Shown: positions 53,018 to 64,000 of the stretch, one piece after another
How positions within the stretch are numbered: position 1 is the first letter of the stretch
Layout: the number at the start of each line of letters is the position of its first letter
DNA from: Brienomyrus brachyistius
Taxonomy: Eukaryota > Chordata > Actinopteri > Osteoglossiformes > Mormyridae
Reading direction: 5' to 3'
Assembly (NCBI RefSeq): GCF_023856365.1
Contig: NC_064540.1
Span: forward strand, 6,116,001-6,180,000
DNA length: 64,000 nucleotides
Program-made: the position numbers and the translations under genes
The notes under the pieces: generated by a model
Databases searched by the model: none
What the model was told of the DNA's origin: nothing
What the model saw: the letters and a program-made list of their open reading frames with translations, nothing else

Positions 53018-56000
53018 ATGGACAGAAGCATAATTAGATTTAGCCACTGCGATAAATACATATATTGCTTTTCTTTTCACAACAACGTCAGTGGCGATTC
53101 GGCTGGAAGATCGCCTTCGCCGCATTGTCCTCTTTGCCACAGTTATTTGCGGTTTGGTCTGTTGGACGCTCCTGTCAGCATTCGAACCCCTTTTGATAAT
53201 GGACATGCGGTTCCGTACGCGCTTACTATTGGGTCCATGCACGGACCATTATATATCAGGTATGTTCTGCGAACTAGAAGGACACGTTAGATTTCATTTA
53301 AATGACTAATGCCGTATTTCAGCATACTTTTAATTATTTGTATTACTACTAACGTCAAACTATTTTTCCCCCTTCCAAGACAAACGCAAGACTGCCAGTG
53401 CGTTCTCTTGCGGTTCATAATCAAACAATTGAATATGAAAACAAGGTAAACATAAGGGTTCCGATCAAAACTGGTGTGAGATCATTTATGTCATCTACTT
53501 TGTTGATTCACAGCGAGCGGGACAACTCGGAGCTGCATGTGGGAATAACAAATTCTAAAGGTACTTTGCACTTAAATACATCTTTTCACATATATCTAAT
53601 TTATTTAATTAATAAGAAAAACATTTTTAAAACCATTATGGCAAAATTCTGTCTAATAACTTTACGCATTATAGTGTTAAATAATGGGGACGGGGAACTA
53701 TAGCTAAGCCTTGCTTTCCTGATAGATACTGGGGCGTCTGGCACCACCAGACGTAGTAGTGTGGAGTAGTGAACGACATGATCAATAATTCAGCGTAACA
53801 ATTACACGGTAGCGCAGTGCGAGTCCGATGCTTCCAAAAATCGCCCGGTACCTGTTGCCTAAAGGTCAGTACTTTTCCAGCAGTCTTCGTTCGATGAGCA
53901 TGTGGGGCCGGACCGTCACTGGGCGTTCCATTAGATGAGCTGTTGGAAACACTGCGCTTATGTTCAACTTGCTTCAATAATGAAATCGTGGTGGGCCCCA
54001 CGCTGAGAGCAGCCAATAAGAATAACAGAATGCCTTTTTTTTTTTTTTTTAAATTAGCAACAGCATATTTAGAAATAAAACACAGTAATCATCTTCATGT
54101 ACAGGAGATAAATACAACCATCAAAGAAGAGTGCGCGAAGGACAGGGATAAAAAAGCAAGGTCATGCATTAAAATTATATATTAATATACAAACATTCTT
54201 ATGCATACTTAACTATTTACATTACACTTTCAGGCGATATATATGGAAATCACACTAAAGGATGAAGTCCTACATGTCAGTTTTTACGACTTGTCATTGA
54301 CTCTAAGTAACTTTCCAAATTTGCTTCAAAGAAAGGAAATGGCTTGCAACCGGTATATTTACAGCAATGTATTTGGTATTTTTATGAGATATTTAGACGG
54401 TTAGTAGTATAAGCTTGATTTGTGGACAATTTCATCTCATTAATTTATTTTAGATTAAGTCAAAAAAGTTATTTATTGTTTATAAAATTACTGAGATGTG
54501 TCCAGAAATAACTGACGATATTGACCTTCCCAGGATAAGTGTGCAGTCTTCTCTTTGAATGACATACATTAAACCTTTTAGTAAAAGTCACTTACGGTAC
54601 CAATTGTTAGTCATCACAGATATATTAGCCACTACTAATAGCAAAAAGCAATAATGAATCAAGTAAACAATTTAGTACAAGTAAAATTTAGTTTAATTGC
54701 AGGTTTATGTGTAGCTTTATTATGATGTCGGATGCCGTCCAAACAGAGTTCATCGTCACTTGGTATAAGCAACTATCCTTCCATTTTCTGTAACTGGTTA
54801 TCCTGAACGGGGTCACTGTCACCCTTAGACCCTTCCAGAAAACACCCTGTCAGATAGAAGCATTGACCAATAAAAAGCAAGACGACTGGAGAACTTCGTC
54901 TAAAGGTTTTATGTTGTGTACAGGCGTGGTCTATAACTACACCATGAGAGGCATCAGAAGAGATGAGACAGGATGGGAGCGGTGTGTAGCTGTGCGGCTG
55001 GTCCAGCCAGGTGCTGCCAATACCATGAACCTGTGGGACCGAGAGCTGGAGCGCTTTGCCTTGTCAGACATGTGGGCGCCTGAGAGGTACCGAATGCAGC
55101 ACGCCGAACGGTTACCTGTCTGCAGTGCTGATGTGCGAGGTCACTTTCTGCTAATGCCGTGTTTAAGTCCACCGTACTCACGTCTGGGTCAAGAGCACAG
55201 CTTTAACAACTAGAGTTTTAATCAATATGGAGTCCAAGGTGGAGGCAAGTCTGAGATGAGACCATGCAAGGTAGAAAAACTCTAGGTAGAGAACTCAAAA
55301 ACCATAAATTTAAGACAAAACAAATATCTCAATTTTTACATTAATATTATTTTTTTTAATGACCGCTAACTAAGAAATACCTGCTTTCAAACACATGAAT
55401 GATTTGTCAAACATAAAGGTGACGAACACAATTGCACTGCATCCTGTAGTAATTATTAATTTCAGTGTAACACGACTGTATCCTGCTGGACTCACTTAGA
55501 ATCGGTTCTGGAACCAGACATGACGACAATGTAATTTGATTGGATGGATGGGGGCATAATAATCTAAGAATAATATAAGAAATTGTATGGTTGCATGCAG
55601 GCAGTAGGCATGTGCTATGGATTTGTATCGTCTCAGGAAGGTTTTTCTAGTCGCTGGTGTTCGAGTCTAAGTCAAGACTGGACTCAAGTGCCAAAACTGT
55701 ACTTTCTCATTCATCTCTTTTGTTTCCCCAACAGATTCTGATTATACCTTAAATTATTTCTCCTATTGCAATTTGATACTTTGGTAGCAAGCCAGCGGTT
55801 TGCTACGTTGGCACCTATCTGTAAGATGGCACCATTCGGAAGATGGCACCCTGCACATGATAATGACAGTTTGAAACTAAGGACAGTTACCTTGGCATGA
55901 CACAACCAACACAATGTCATATGCATGTTTTGATTGCGTGGTTTATAGAGCACAAAGGACTATTAATTAAGAATGTCTAAGTGATCTGCTGTATTCGTAG

Positions 56001-56712
56001 CAGATGGCTGTGTGGGTTAGGAGTCTATGCTTGTGCCTAAAAGGTTGCTGGTTCGAATCTCATGGTCAACAGAGGAATCATACTGCTGTTGAGCCATTAT
56101 GCAAGGTCCTTACCACTGAATACTACTCCAGAGCGTCAGAAAAATGGCTATTCCTATAGCTTCATTCTAAGCCACCAGTGTCAAACTGCAGTCCTGGGGG
56201 GCCGGAGCCCTGCACATTTTTGGGTTTCCCTGATTTGACACACCTGATTCGACTCCTTATACTAATGACCACATAGCTGTTGAGCTGGATAATTTGTGGT
56301 GGAATAGGGAAAGAACTAAGCTACACAGGGCTCCGGCCCCCCAGGACTGCAGTTTGACACCCCTGCTCTACGCTGTTTGTGTCATGAGTTTCACGACTAT
56401 GTGATAACCCGAGAATTCCTATGTACTTATAAAAATGGCAAACAAAGTATAGTCATTAATATCAGTGTAAAATGTGTATTTTACAGATTTCACGAAGAGA
56501 GGGAGTTCGGCACTTGTTGCTATGCTTTTGCTCTTGGCTTCATAAACCAAGTCAGGGCTGCTGGAGGCAAACGATGTCTAACCAGAGATGAATTCACGGC
56601 CACACACATCCTTCCTAGAATGAAGACGACCTCCACGTACGTTCAGATCTACAGAGAGGTGCTTGAGCGTGACTTCTACATGATAGACAAACCCAGAGAT
56701 GGAACAGGCTAA
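53018..56712 (+). CDS. mkrn2os.1: MKRN2 opposite strand protein homolog, tandem copy 1
   Basis: Exons 53018-53259, 53514-53560, 54924-55086 and 56487-56712 join in frame to 225 residues (human MKRN2OS is of similar size, about 223). Borders: TCAG|GTATGT, CACAG|CG, AAAG|GTACTT, TACAG|GC, GAGAG|GTACCG, TACAG|AT. The protein starts MDRSIIRFSHCDKYIYCFSF and contains APVSIRTPFDNGHAVPYALT, GVVYNYTMRGIRRDETGWER and FTATHILPRMK. The function of the family is not established. It is divergent from mkrn2, the arrangement that gives the gene its name. The second copy starts 2.7 kb downstream and is clearly homologous in every exon. The N-terminal half has lost the CPQC-type spacing of copy 2 and carries CPLC instead. 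The symbol follows the zebrafish duplicate nomenclature as I recall it; which copy is .1 is an assumption. Confidence 0.88.
56000..56165 (+). repeat. tRNA-derived SINE
   Basis: GGCTGTGTGGGTTAGGAGTC with B box GGTTCGAATCTC, followed by a body with TGCAAGGTCCTTACC. It lies in intron 3 of mkrn2os copy 1, immediately before the MITE. Confidence 0.65.
56173..56365. mobile_element. palindromic hAT-like MITE
   Basis: The left end has GTGTCAAACTGCAGTCCTGG followed by GGGGCCGGAGCCCTG. The right end is its reverse complement (CAGGGCTCCGGCCCC ... CCAGGACTGCAGTTTGACAC). The termini approximate CAGGGGTGTCAAACT, a common fish hAT MITE end. The flanks TTCTAAGC and CTCTACGC match at 6 of 8 bases, compatible with an 8-bp duplication that has decayed. 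No coding capacity. Confidence 0.8.
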
Positions 56713-57906
56713 AAGGGAACATTTATCAGCAGTTAGCAAGGAAGAAAAATGGCAGTGATAAACATTTGTAATGGACGTTAAGCAGGCCAGCGGCATATTC
56801 TGGTATGTACGGGCGTGCTACACAGAGCAGAAGTATTATTTATGTGCTATCAAACTCTAAATCAATCGATTAATTGTATTGTATTTATAATCCAGACTCA
56901 CATTTTGCCCCATTCCCACTTCTGTTTAATTTACGATACACACTGCTGGATTGTGCGTGCTCATTATTATGGATGAAGCTCGCTAGTGTAAATGATAGCT
57001 AGTGAAGAGGTCAGCAGGCCTGTGATGTCATGCAGGATCATGGCATGTGGGGAACAGTGGTTTTGAATTTCTCAATGTGTTATACTTTTACCATAAGAGC
57101 CTGTCTGTATTAGTGGACATTTATGCTTCCTATGTTAGAAACATTTTAGGTATCCAGATTTTTGTTCCATTATGTATATTAAAAACTGGATATAACACAT
57201 ATTATGCATAATAAATCTGTTTTGGTGTTTTCTAATTCTGATGGTTTTAATATGGTTTTTGTATAAATATTTCATGATATATATAAATTCGTAATAAACA
57301 TATTGTGTGTTTATTTTCTTATAAATGAAAAAAAAATGTAATCCTACTATATTCAAGGCAGGAAAAAAGATCCTTATGAAAGGGTGTGACCATGGAGGGG
57401 CTATTTGACCCCATGCAGGACCAGTTGGGATAGACACCTTAAGCTGTGTTTTGCAGGCACCGCTGAGTAATGATGAGCTGCCCCACCCCCCGCACACACC
57501 CCTCCCCCTGCCATTGTGTTGTTTCCACATGGCTGGTCACCTTGTGCGCAGAGACTGTGCATTGTTGGGAACCGACAGATCGTATGAGTGATTCGTAAGC
57601 AACACCCCACCTGCTGGTTATAGTATGTAGATAATACTCACGTTGCAAGTTTGATCTGACATTATTTGTGTGAATTAGCTTTTGGTTAAGAGTCAAGACA
57701 ATCTTGAGGAAATATAATCAGGACCACTCTGTAGTAAGAAAAAAATGTCAGTTTCTGGGTCTTGGTGGAGGTGAATTGTGGAGCAGGATCATGTGGACCT
57801 CATTCTCCAAACACAAACAGGTGTGTGATTACCTACATCTCCATCACGCAGTTACTCCCTCTTGTGTTGCTTCAGCTAACTGCTGTATCCAGCTATTTTT
57901 CCAACA

Positions 57907-59115
57907 TACACTACCGTTCAAAAGTTTGGGCTCAATGAGAAATGTCCTTGCTTTTGAAGGAAAAAAATGTTTTCATTAAAATAACATGAGATCAATCAGA
58001 AATACCATGTACACACTGTTAAAAATGTAGTAAATGACTATCATAGCTGGAAACAACTTTAATGGAATATCTACTTTAGTATACGGAGGCCCATTGTCAG
58101 CAACAATTAGTCATGTGTGCCAGTGGAATGTTATGTTTGCTAACGCAAGTTTTTCATTTTACAAGGTTAATTGATCTTTAGAAAACCCTTCTGCAATTTT
58201 GTTAGCACAGATGATAATTATTGTGGCGATTAAAGAAGCAATGAAACTGGCCGCCTTTGGACTTCTTGAGTATCTGGAGTATCGGCAGTTGTGGGTTTCT
58301 CACGCTCAAAGCTCAAAATGGTCAGACGCAAAGAACTCTCTCCTGAAACTCATCAGTCTATTCTTGTTCTGAGAAATGAAGACTGTTCCATGCGAGAAAT
58401 CACCAGGAAACTGAAGATCTCGTACAATGCTGTGTACTGCTCCTTTCACGGAGAGGCGCCAACTGCCTCTAACCACAATAGAAAGCGGAGAGGGAGGCCC
58501 AGCACAGCTGAGCGAGAGGATAAATATATTACTGTGTGTAGTTTGAGAAACAGACTGAGATGGGCGAATGAACACAGACACTGGACAGAGGAAGATTGGA
58601 AAAAAAGTGCTATGGATAGATAAATCTAAGTTTGAGGTGGTCGTATCACAAAGAAGAAGGTTTGTGAGATGCAGAACAAATGAAAAGACCCTGGAGGAGT
58701 GCTTGATGACATCTGTCAAGCATGGTGGAGGCAATGAGATGGTCTTGGGCTGTTTTGGTGATGGTATATCAGTGAGAGATTTGTACAGGGTAAAAGGGAT
58801 CTTGAAGAAGGAAGGCTATCACTCCATTTTGCAACACCATGCCATACCCTGTGGATGGAGCTTAATTGGAGCCAAATTCATCCTACAACAGGACAATAAG
58901 CCAAACACAGCTTCAAACTATGTCAAAACTCTTTAGGGAAGAAGTTGGTATTCTGTGTAGAATGGAGTTACCAACAGAGTCACTGGGTCTCAACTCTATT
59001 GAGTTGTTATGGGAGCAGCTTGACCAAAGGGTACGTAAGAAGTGCCCATCAAGCCAATCCAACTTGTGGGAGATGCTTCTAAGTTTAACAAGATGTCCCC
59101 TATAAAAATGTAAAC
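57907..59115 (+). mobile_element. inactivated Tc1/mariner-type transposon, right end unclear
   Basis: It starts at a TA with the Tc1 terminal sequence CACTACCGTTCAAAAGTTTGG (57909 on). The interior encodes a Tc1-like transposase in pieces: residues from MVRRKELSPETHQS and the linker RKRRGRPSTAER in frame 1 up to about 58610, a frameshift to WIDKSKFEVV ... FILQQDNKPNTAS, then a second frameshift to LNSIELLWEQLDQ. A stretch between the DNA-binding part and RLRWANEHRHW appears deleted. The first two catalytic Asp are visible (WID and QQD); the third, expected in SPDLNPIE, is replaced (SLGLNSIE). No matching right terminal repeat was found. It sits between the two mkrn2os genes. Confidence 0.88.
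58318..59105 (+). pseudogene. Tc1-like transposase pseudogene
   Basis: Remnant of the DDE transposase of the element at 57907-59115. The frame is broken at least twice (about 58610 and 58900) and the third catalytic acidic position is Gly. The pieces are the N-terminal helix-turn-helix region, the GRPR-like RRGRPS hook, and most of the DDE domain. No product is expected. Confidence 0.85.
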
Positions 59116-59405
59116 AACTTAATTTTTTCTCCGTGAAGCTATTGGTCATAGCAATGCTAGAACATGTGGTCTGGTCATAGCACCACCACCTCTAGCACCA
59201 CCCGAATGTGGATCCTTTCGTATTCGCTCTGCTTCTTTCGGTAACCATGGCTACATGCTCTGTGGAACCCGATAGGCCAATGACTCTGGTCTCCCAGGGC
59301 AACGTCAGCACGCGGAAGCGAATGAGGTGCCGCTCCGGCTGAGTAGCTTCTCAATATCCTGGCCACACTCTTAAGGGTCAGCCGGTGTGAAAGCCCCAGC
59401 ATCCC

Positions 59406-61726
59406 ATGGAGAAGAACGTGATCCGATTCAGCCACTGTGGCCGGAACATCTACTGTTTCTCCATCCCAGAGCGATGCCCCCAGTGTGGTGATGGCCTTGG
59501 TGGCCGCCGTCTGGAGGAGGCTCCAGTCAGCATCCCCAGCCCCTTCTCCAATGGACACAAGGCACCCTGCTCCTTCCTCATCGCCCCGACAGAGGGTCAC
59601 TTTGTCAGGTAAGACTTCAGATATCACCTAACTTTCACTTATAATATACATACAAATCACAATAAGGTGTGTGAAATATACGTGTGTGTGTGTGTGTGTG
59701 TATATATATCTCACTGTTTACCCTGATCAGGGTTGTGGGGATATATAGTATGTACAGTAAATATCTGCAAAGCAGTTTATCAAATGATCTAGCAAATGTA
59801 CGGATGTTTCCAAGAAAAAAAAATTCTAGTGAAAATGAAGTGCATGGAAATGTACAGTAATGCAATGGTACGGTCCGTGACCTGTTCAGACTCTCACTGT
59901 TGTGTTCCGCCTCCTGATTATGTTCACAGGGAGTTCGACGGAGGATCTGACCTGCATACTGGGATCACAGACACTAATGGTGTGTGCTTCTTCAGTACCG
60001 AACGTTCTTCATCGGAATCACAGGCGCCTTGTATACGGGTGTAACCGGGCCATTGCTGAGCGTACTTGTATTTGTGAGTGCGTATGTACTTAGACAGGCA
60101 TTGGACATGTGAGACACACCTGTGTGATGAGATGCCAGCAGAACTCAACCATTAGCATAACAAACAGGGGTGTCCTTCCTCCAGAAAGCCCTGATGGTGA
60201 TCAGTACCTGACAGCCAACTTTCAGGCAGCAGATTGCCTGATTAGAACTGTAGGGCAGCCAGTCTTCATTGTGACACTCGCCAGCTTTTGTTTTGTGCGT
60301 GAGTGTGAGCGTGGATCGTTAGCAGCACGCACACTACCTCACAAGTAGTAATAAAAATGAAATATGACAAAATTGCACATTTTATCCACTGCAGAAAGCT
60401 GAAGAGGTTATGTTTCTCTGAAGTGCAACATGGGGCGGGAACAACGATATAAACAAAATGTTAACTGCTCTTGATTGACAATAAACTTAACCAATAACAT
60501 ACTAAATAATTAACAAGGAGATTTCCAAATTTTTGCTCTGCCTCGGCACACCTGTACCAGGTATTTTGTGTTCTTGATTGTTTGGTTCTGGTATTTTGGG
60601 AGCTTAGAGGGAGTAAAAAGGTCTGGGTGTGCCCACAGACTGCGGTGAAAAATTCTGCGGCCTGTACAACGAAGCGGGTTTACTGGTTTATCGGGGTAAC
60701 TTGCCGGATTTAAGGTACCACAGTTTAAATGGACTTCATATTCGTTCACGTACATTTTGCCCGGACTACCTTAAATCTGACAAGTTACCCGCTTCGTAGT
60801 ACAGACTACTGGTCTAGCAAAACAATAGCTAATTGCACTGCAGACAGATCATTATCAATACAACAGTACTTGAACGTCTGTCACAAATAAGCTTCGATAG
60901 CAAGTATGTATCAGCAAAAAAATGAGTGCCAAGTCCATCGTGTGTGTGTGTCTCTGTTGCTGATCCTAGGCGTGGTCTACAACTACACCGAGACAGGGGT
61001 CCGCAGAGACGAATATGGGTGGGAGCGGTGCATCAGCATCCCCCTGGTGCAACCAGACATGTACAACCTCATCAACCAGTGGGACCAGTACCTCGACAAG
61101 TTCTCCTCTGCCCACATGTGGGACGTACAGTGGCAAAGGTGCGGAGGGCTTCAGGAAACCGCAGAAGCAGAGACGACCAGGCAGTTTCAGGCATCTCCAG
61201 TCAACAACCATTTTTTGAAGTACACATCTGGCTCACTTCAAATAAAGTGGAAAAATATTTCATATATATTTTCATATATGAGTCTTAGCCACTAATCACT
61301 AATTCACAAGGTTATCGGTTCAGAACCGGGGCTGGCAAGGCCTTTAACCCCCAGCTCCAGGGGCCACACATGCTGGCTGGCCCTGACTTGTGACCCTCAA
61401 GCTCGCTCTCACCTGTATGTCCATTTAAGAGACAGAACAGACGAAGAGAGAGTCCCCCCCCCCCCCCCCGCAGGGAGGGATAAGGAATGTGTGTTTCTTA
61501 CGTTGTTTTATGTTGCAGATTTGATGAGGAAAAGCACAACTGTTACAACTTCACCCTGACGTTCATAAACTGCGTGCTGGCAACCCAGCGCAAGCGCACT
61601 CTGAGTAAAGACGAGTTCACGAACGCCTTTGTCCTCCCCCGGATAAAAAGGGCCTCGAAGTACGCCGTCCTGTGCAGAGAGATCGCCGAGAACCACTTCT
61701 ACGTCGTGACGGACCACAAGAACTAA
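59406..61726 (+). CDS. mkrn2os.2: MKRN2 opposite strand protein homolog, tandem copy 2
   Basis: Exons 59406-59608, 59930-59979, 60970-61138 and 61519-61726 join in frame to 209 residues. Phases 2, 1 and 2 are identical to copy 1. The start MEKNVIRFSHCGRNIYCFSI is followed by CPQCGDG, APVSIPSPFSNGHKAPCSFL, GVVYNYTETGVRRDEYGWER and FTNAFVLPRIKRASKYAVLC. It ends in DHKN-stop. No domain of known activity is recognised. The four-cysteine pattern near residues 25-30 (C-P-Q-C) could be a degenerate metal-binding knuckle, which is speculation. ATTAAA at 61786-61791 is a likely poly(A) signal. It converges on tsen2, whose stop is only 458 bp away. Confidence 0.9.
59682..59709 (+). repeat. (GT)n(TA)n microsatellite
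   Basis: Simple dinucleotide run in the first intron of mkrn2os copy 2. Confidence 0.9.
61285..61440 (+). repeat. tRNA-derived SINE
   Basis: GTCTTAGCCACTAATCAC, then a B-box-like TCGGTTCAGAACC, then a body with GCCTTTAACCCCCAGCTCC and GACTTGTGACCCTCAAGCTC. The same family as 1240-1455. It is followed by a (C)16 run at 61454-61469. In the last intron of mkrn2os copy 2. Confidence 0.6.
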
Positions 61727-61832
61727 CACGGAGACAGCAGTGAGAACTAACATCGACCACAGCTAAACATGTTAAACTGATGTTGATTAAAAACTACCTC
61801 CATTTTCATAGTACAATCTACGACGGTCTCAT

Positions 61833-61838
61833 TTTATT
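61833..61838 (-). terminator. tsen2: possible tsen2 poly(A) signal
   Basis: Plus-strand TTTATT, an AATAAA hexamer on the minus strand 346 bp after the tsen2 stop. It lies only about 45 bp from the mkrn2os copy 2 signal, so the two 3'UTRs could overlap. Confidence 0.4.
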
Positions 61839-62183
61839 ACCTGAATAACCGCACAATGATTCTATATAAACTATTACTAGATACATGTAACTTTCAGATA
61901 TCAAAAGTTTCTTTATGTGTTTGTTACATTGTTACTTCACAAATGATATAGTAAAATAACCAATTCATGAACAGAAAATACTGTTTGGGTTTCCTGCATG
62001 TCCTTAGCAGAAAGGTGTGACAGATATGCTGTGTATCTAATATGTTGGATAAATTATTCTAATATGTGAGATAAATTATCCTCCAACTGAGGTACTAATA
62101 AGAAGGACATAACCCGTTTTCAGGTCTGAACTTCTGTTAAACATAACAGCTGAACCTGTAATTAAATATTTAGATGGTCCGTA

Positions 62184-63905
62184 TCAGATTTCCTCTTGTT
62201 CTGTCCGTTCTCTTGAAGAAACCCATCTGCTGACAATTATCTCCTGAAAAGAAAGAGACAAGCAGGTAGGTAATGAGCGTTTCGCAAACGAGGCCCCCAC
62301 TCCTTTGTCAGCAGCCGTAACAGGTCGTACCTGGATCTTCATCCTCTTTACACACTCTGGAGAAGACAGTTCCTCCCTCGTCATGCCCGAGGGTCTGATG
62401 ACGTAGCACAGCATCAGCTCCTGGAAATCGGAAACCAACCGTGCAACAAGTTAGGTCTCCAAACCACTGATCAAAGTAGGGACTGAATGCAGAGAAGGAA
62501 GACTGACATGCTCTATATGAATTTTCCTCATCATCGGAACAGTGATTTTTGGTATCTGAAAAGCAAAATAAATCTAGATAAACGCTAATCTGATTACCAT
62601 TCTGCATTTCAGCCGAGGTCCAGCAGCACCTAGAATCATCAGCCTCGGAATGACGTGTTCCACATACGGTCTGTGAGCCTTAATTTTGCTAATACTACTA
62701 AATCTGACTCGCACTTGTGCATTAAGATTACGTACTGCGGTTTTAAATCAAATCACTGCATCTGTCAGATCACTTGACACTTAGTGAAGCACAGGTGTGT
62801 GAAAAGTGTGCGCAAGTTCACAACTGCAGTGATGGAATAGCACAAACACTGTAAAATGGACAACATGCAACATAATAATAATTATTTAATAATTAAAACC
62901 AAATACAATAAAGCATGATGAACAGTAATACAGTTAGTGATGCTGGATGCAGTGACAGTTAGATACTTTGTAACCGATGCAGTGTGGTGAAATGAATGTG
63001 AATCTGGTGTGATATGCATAACAATAGTGTCATTTTTCACTGACCAAGATCCTGAACAATCTCATGCCAACTGAAAAACTGTTAATGGAAACATTAGAAA
63101 GAAAAAATCTAAAATTTTACATCTGCTTGACAGTTAAACCTGTAATTAACTTTAAATTTAGATGTGGCGAAAAAGAATTATTACAAATCTGCAACTGAAA
63201 CGAATTAGTGAATTAGTAGACACATAGGACATACGTTCATGATTAGTTATTCTACAACTACTAACTCGTGGAAAGGCTGCTCCATGTTAAAGCCTGAGAC
63301 ATGGATTTTAATTAAGAGAGATGTTAAATTGCAAGAACTATTAAAGAATTTTAAAACCAGCAAGCTCATATGCTGATCCACGATCAGATTTCCCAGCCAC
63401 AATCCTAGAATTAACCTAAACAAACAGGTCTTGGATCTGCAACTGCTTAGCGCAAAACTAGTGAACACTCAACCAATCCAAGACGCCAAACCACAGATGC
63501 TTAACCTAAAACTCACTGGCACATCCAATCAGCTTTGTGCGATAGGCATTGATGAGGCATAAATTGCAGAGCGCACTGCGCATTTGGTCATAGCATTAAT
63601 TTCGACCTTGATACAGGGTTGCTACTGAGCTTGCATGGTAAAAATTGGGTCGCGGTGCATAAAAGGTTGAGCACCACTGATGTAGGGGATGCAAAAAGCT
63701 CTGATGAACTTCTCACTCTGTCTTTAAAGTGGGGCTTAGACAGACATACAGCTTTGAAGCCTGGGTTAGGCCTTGACGACGCCTTTGTCTCACCTTTGAG
63801 ACATTTCCGGTGATCCTGCTCAGAGCCGCCAGGGACCGCCAGGAGAACGGCCGTAGAGTCGCCCCGTGGAAGGAGTCGTCTGCCACCTCCACCACCACGG
63901 AGTAG
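62184..63905 (-). CDS. tsen2: tsen2, tRNA-splicing endonuclease subunit Sen2 (C-terminal three exons; 5' part off the right edge)
   Basis: Catalytic subunit of the heterotetrameric nuclear endonuclease that cuts pre-tRNA at the 5' splice site. Exons in transcript order: 63905-63794, 62420-62331 and 62243-62184, all with GT-AG borders. They encode [20 protein letters not shown], then [34 protein letters not shown], and the end [22 protein letters not shown]. The lysine of NVSK corresponds to the third residue of the Tyr-His-Lys catalytic triad (Lys416 in human). The Tyr and His lie in exons beyond the window. About 86 C-terminal residues are present. The gene converges on mkrn2os copy 2, the same order as human TSEN2-MKRN2OS. 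Confidence 0.94.
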
Positions 63906-64000
63906 CTGTGGGAGAGGTGAGCACAGGAACGGGGGTGGCACGTTAATCATTCACCATTAATAAGGGGAGCTATAGCATTATCGCCGCCAGACACAGTGAT

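Overview
The window is from a vertebrate nuclear genome, almost certainly a ray-finned (teleost) fish. It has multi-exon genes with GT-AG introns, vertebrate orthologues recognisable exon by exon, AT-rich introns full of tRNA-derived SINEs with (ATCC)n tails, a LINE tail, a Tc1-type transposon and a palindromic MITE. No prokaryotic, phage or CRISPR structure is present.

Layout, left to right. (1) 510-3712, minus: the 5' six coding exons of isy1 (spliceosome factor), whose 3' part lies beyond the left edge. (2) 3.9-8.6 kb: repeat-rich intergenic DNA with a LINE 3' tail and a full SINE. (3) 8681-about 10532, minus: at least three exons of a coiled-coil protein ending in a CaaX-like Cys-Val-Leu-Leu; I cannot name it. 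(4) 13843-17.9 kb, minus: complete cnbp (seven zinc knuckles) with a CpG-rich promoter and an untranslated first exon. (5) 18-22 kb: intergenic DNA between the divergent cnbp and raf1 promoters. (6) 22.1-41.75 kb, plus: complete raf1 (16 coding exons, 636 codons), with a U12-type intron and a probable GC-AG intron. (7) 42.8-50.34 kb, minus: complete mkrn2 (8 coding exons), tail-to-tail with raf1. (8) 53018-56712 and 59406-61726, plus: two tandem, diverged, intact mkrn2os genes with the same exon phases, separated by a dead Tc1-like transposon. (9) 62184-63905, minus: the last three coding exons of tsen2, cut by the right edge.

The order and orientation raf1> <mkrn2 mkrn2os> <tsen2 match the human 3p25 cluster. 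isy1 and cnbp are neighbours in human 3q21. The window therefore shows these two groups fused or ancestrally adjacent. The genes are unrelated housekeeping functions (splicing, nucleic-acid binding, MAPK signalling, ubiquitin ligation, tRNA splicing), not an operon or pathway.

I looked for an undescribed system and do not see one. The most worthwhile signals are the unnamed CaaX coiled-coil gene, the two unusual raf1 introns, changed regulatory sites in Raf1 (Ser494 to Ala, loss of the Ser289 and Ser642 Ser-Pro sites), and the mkrn2os tandem duplication. All exon models were read by eye from splice signals and family similarity. No alignment or RNA evidence was available.
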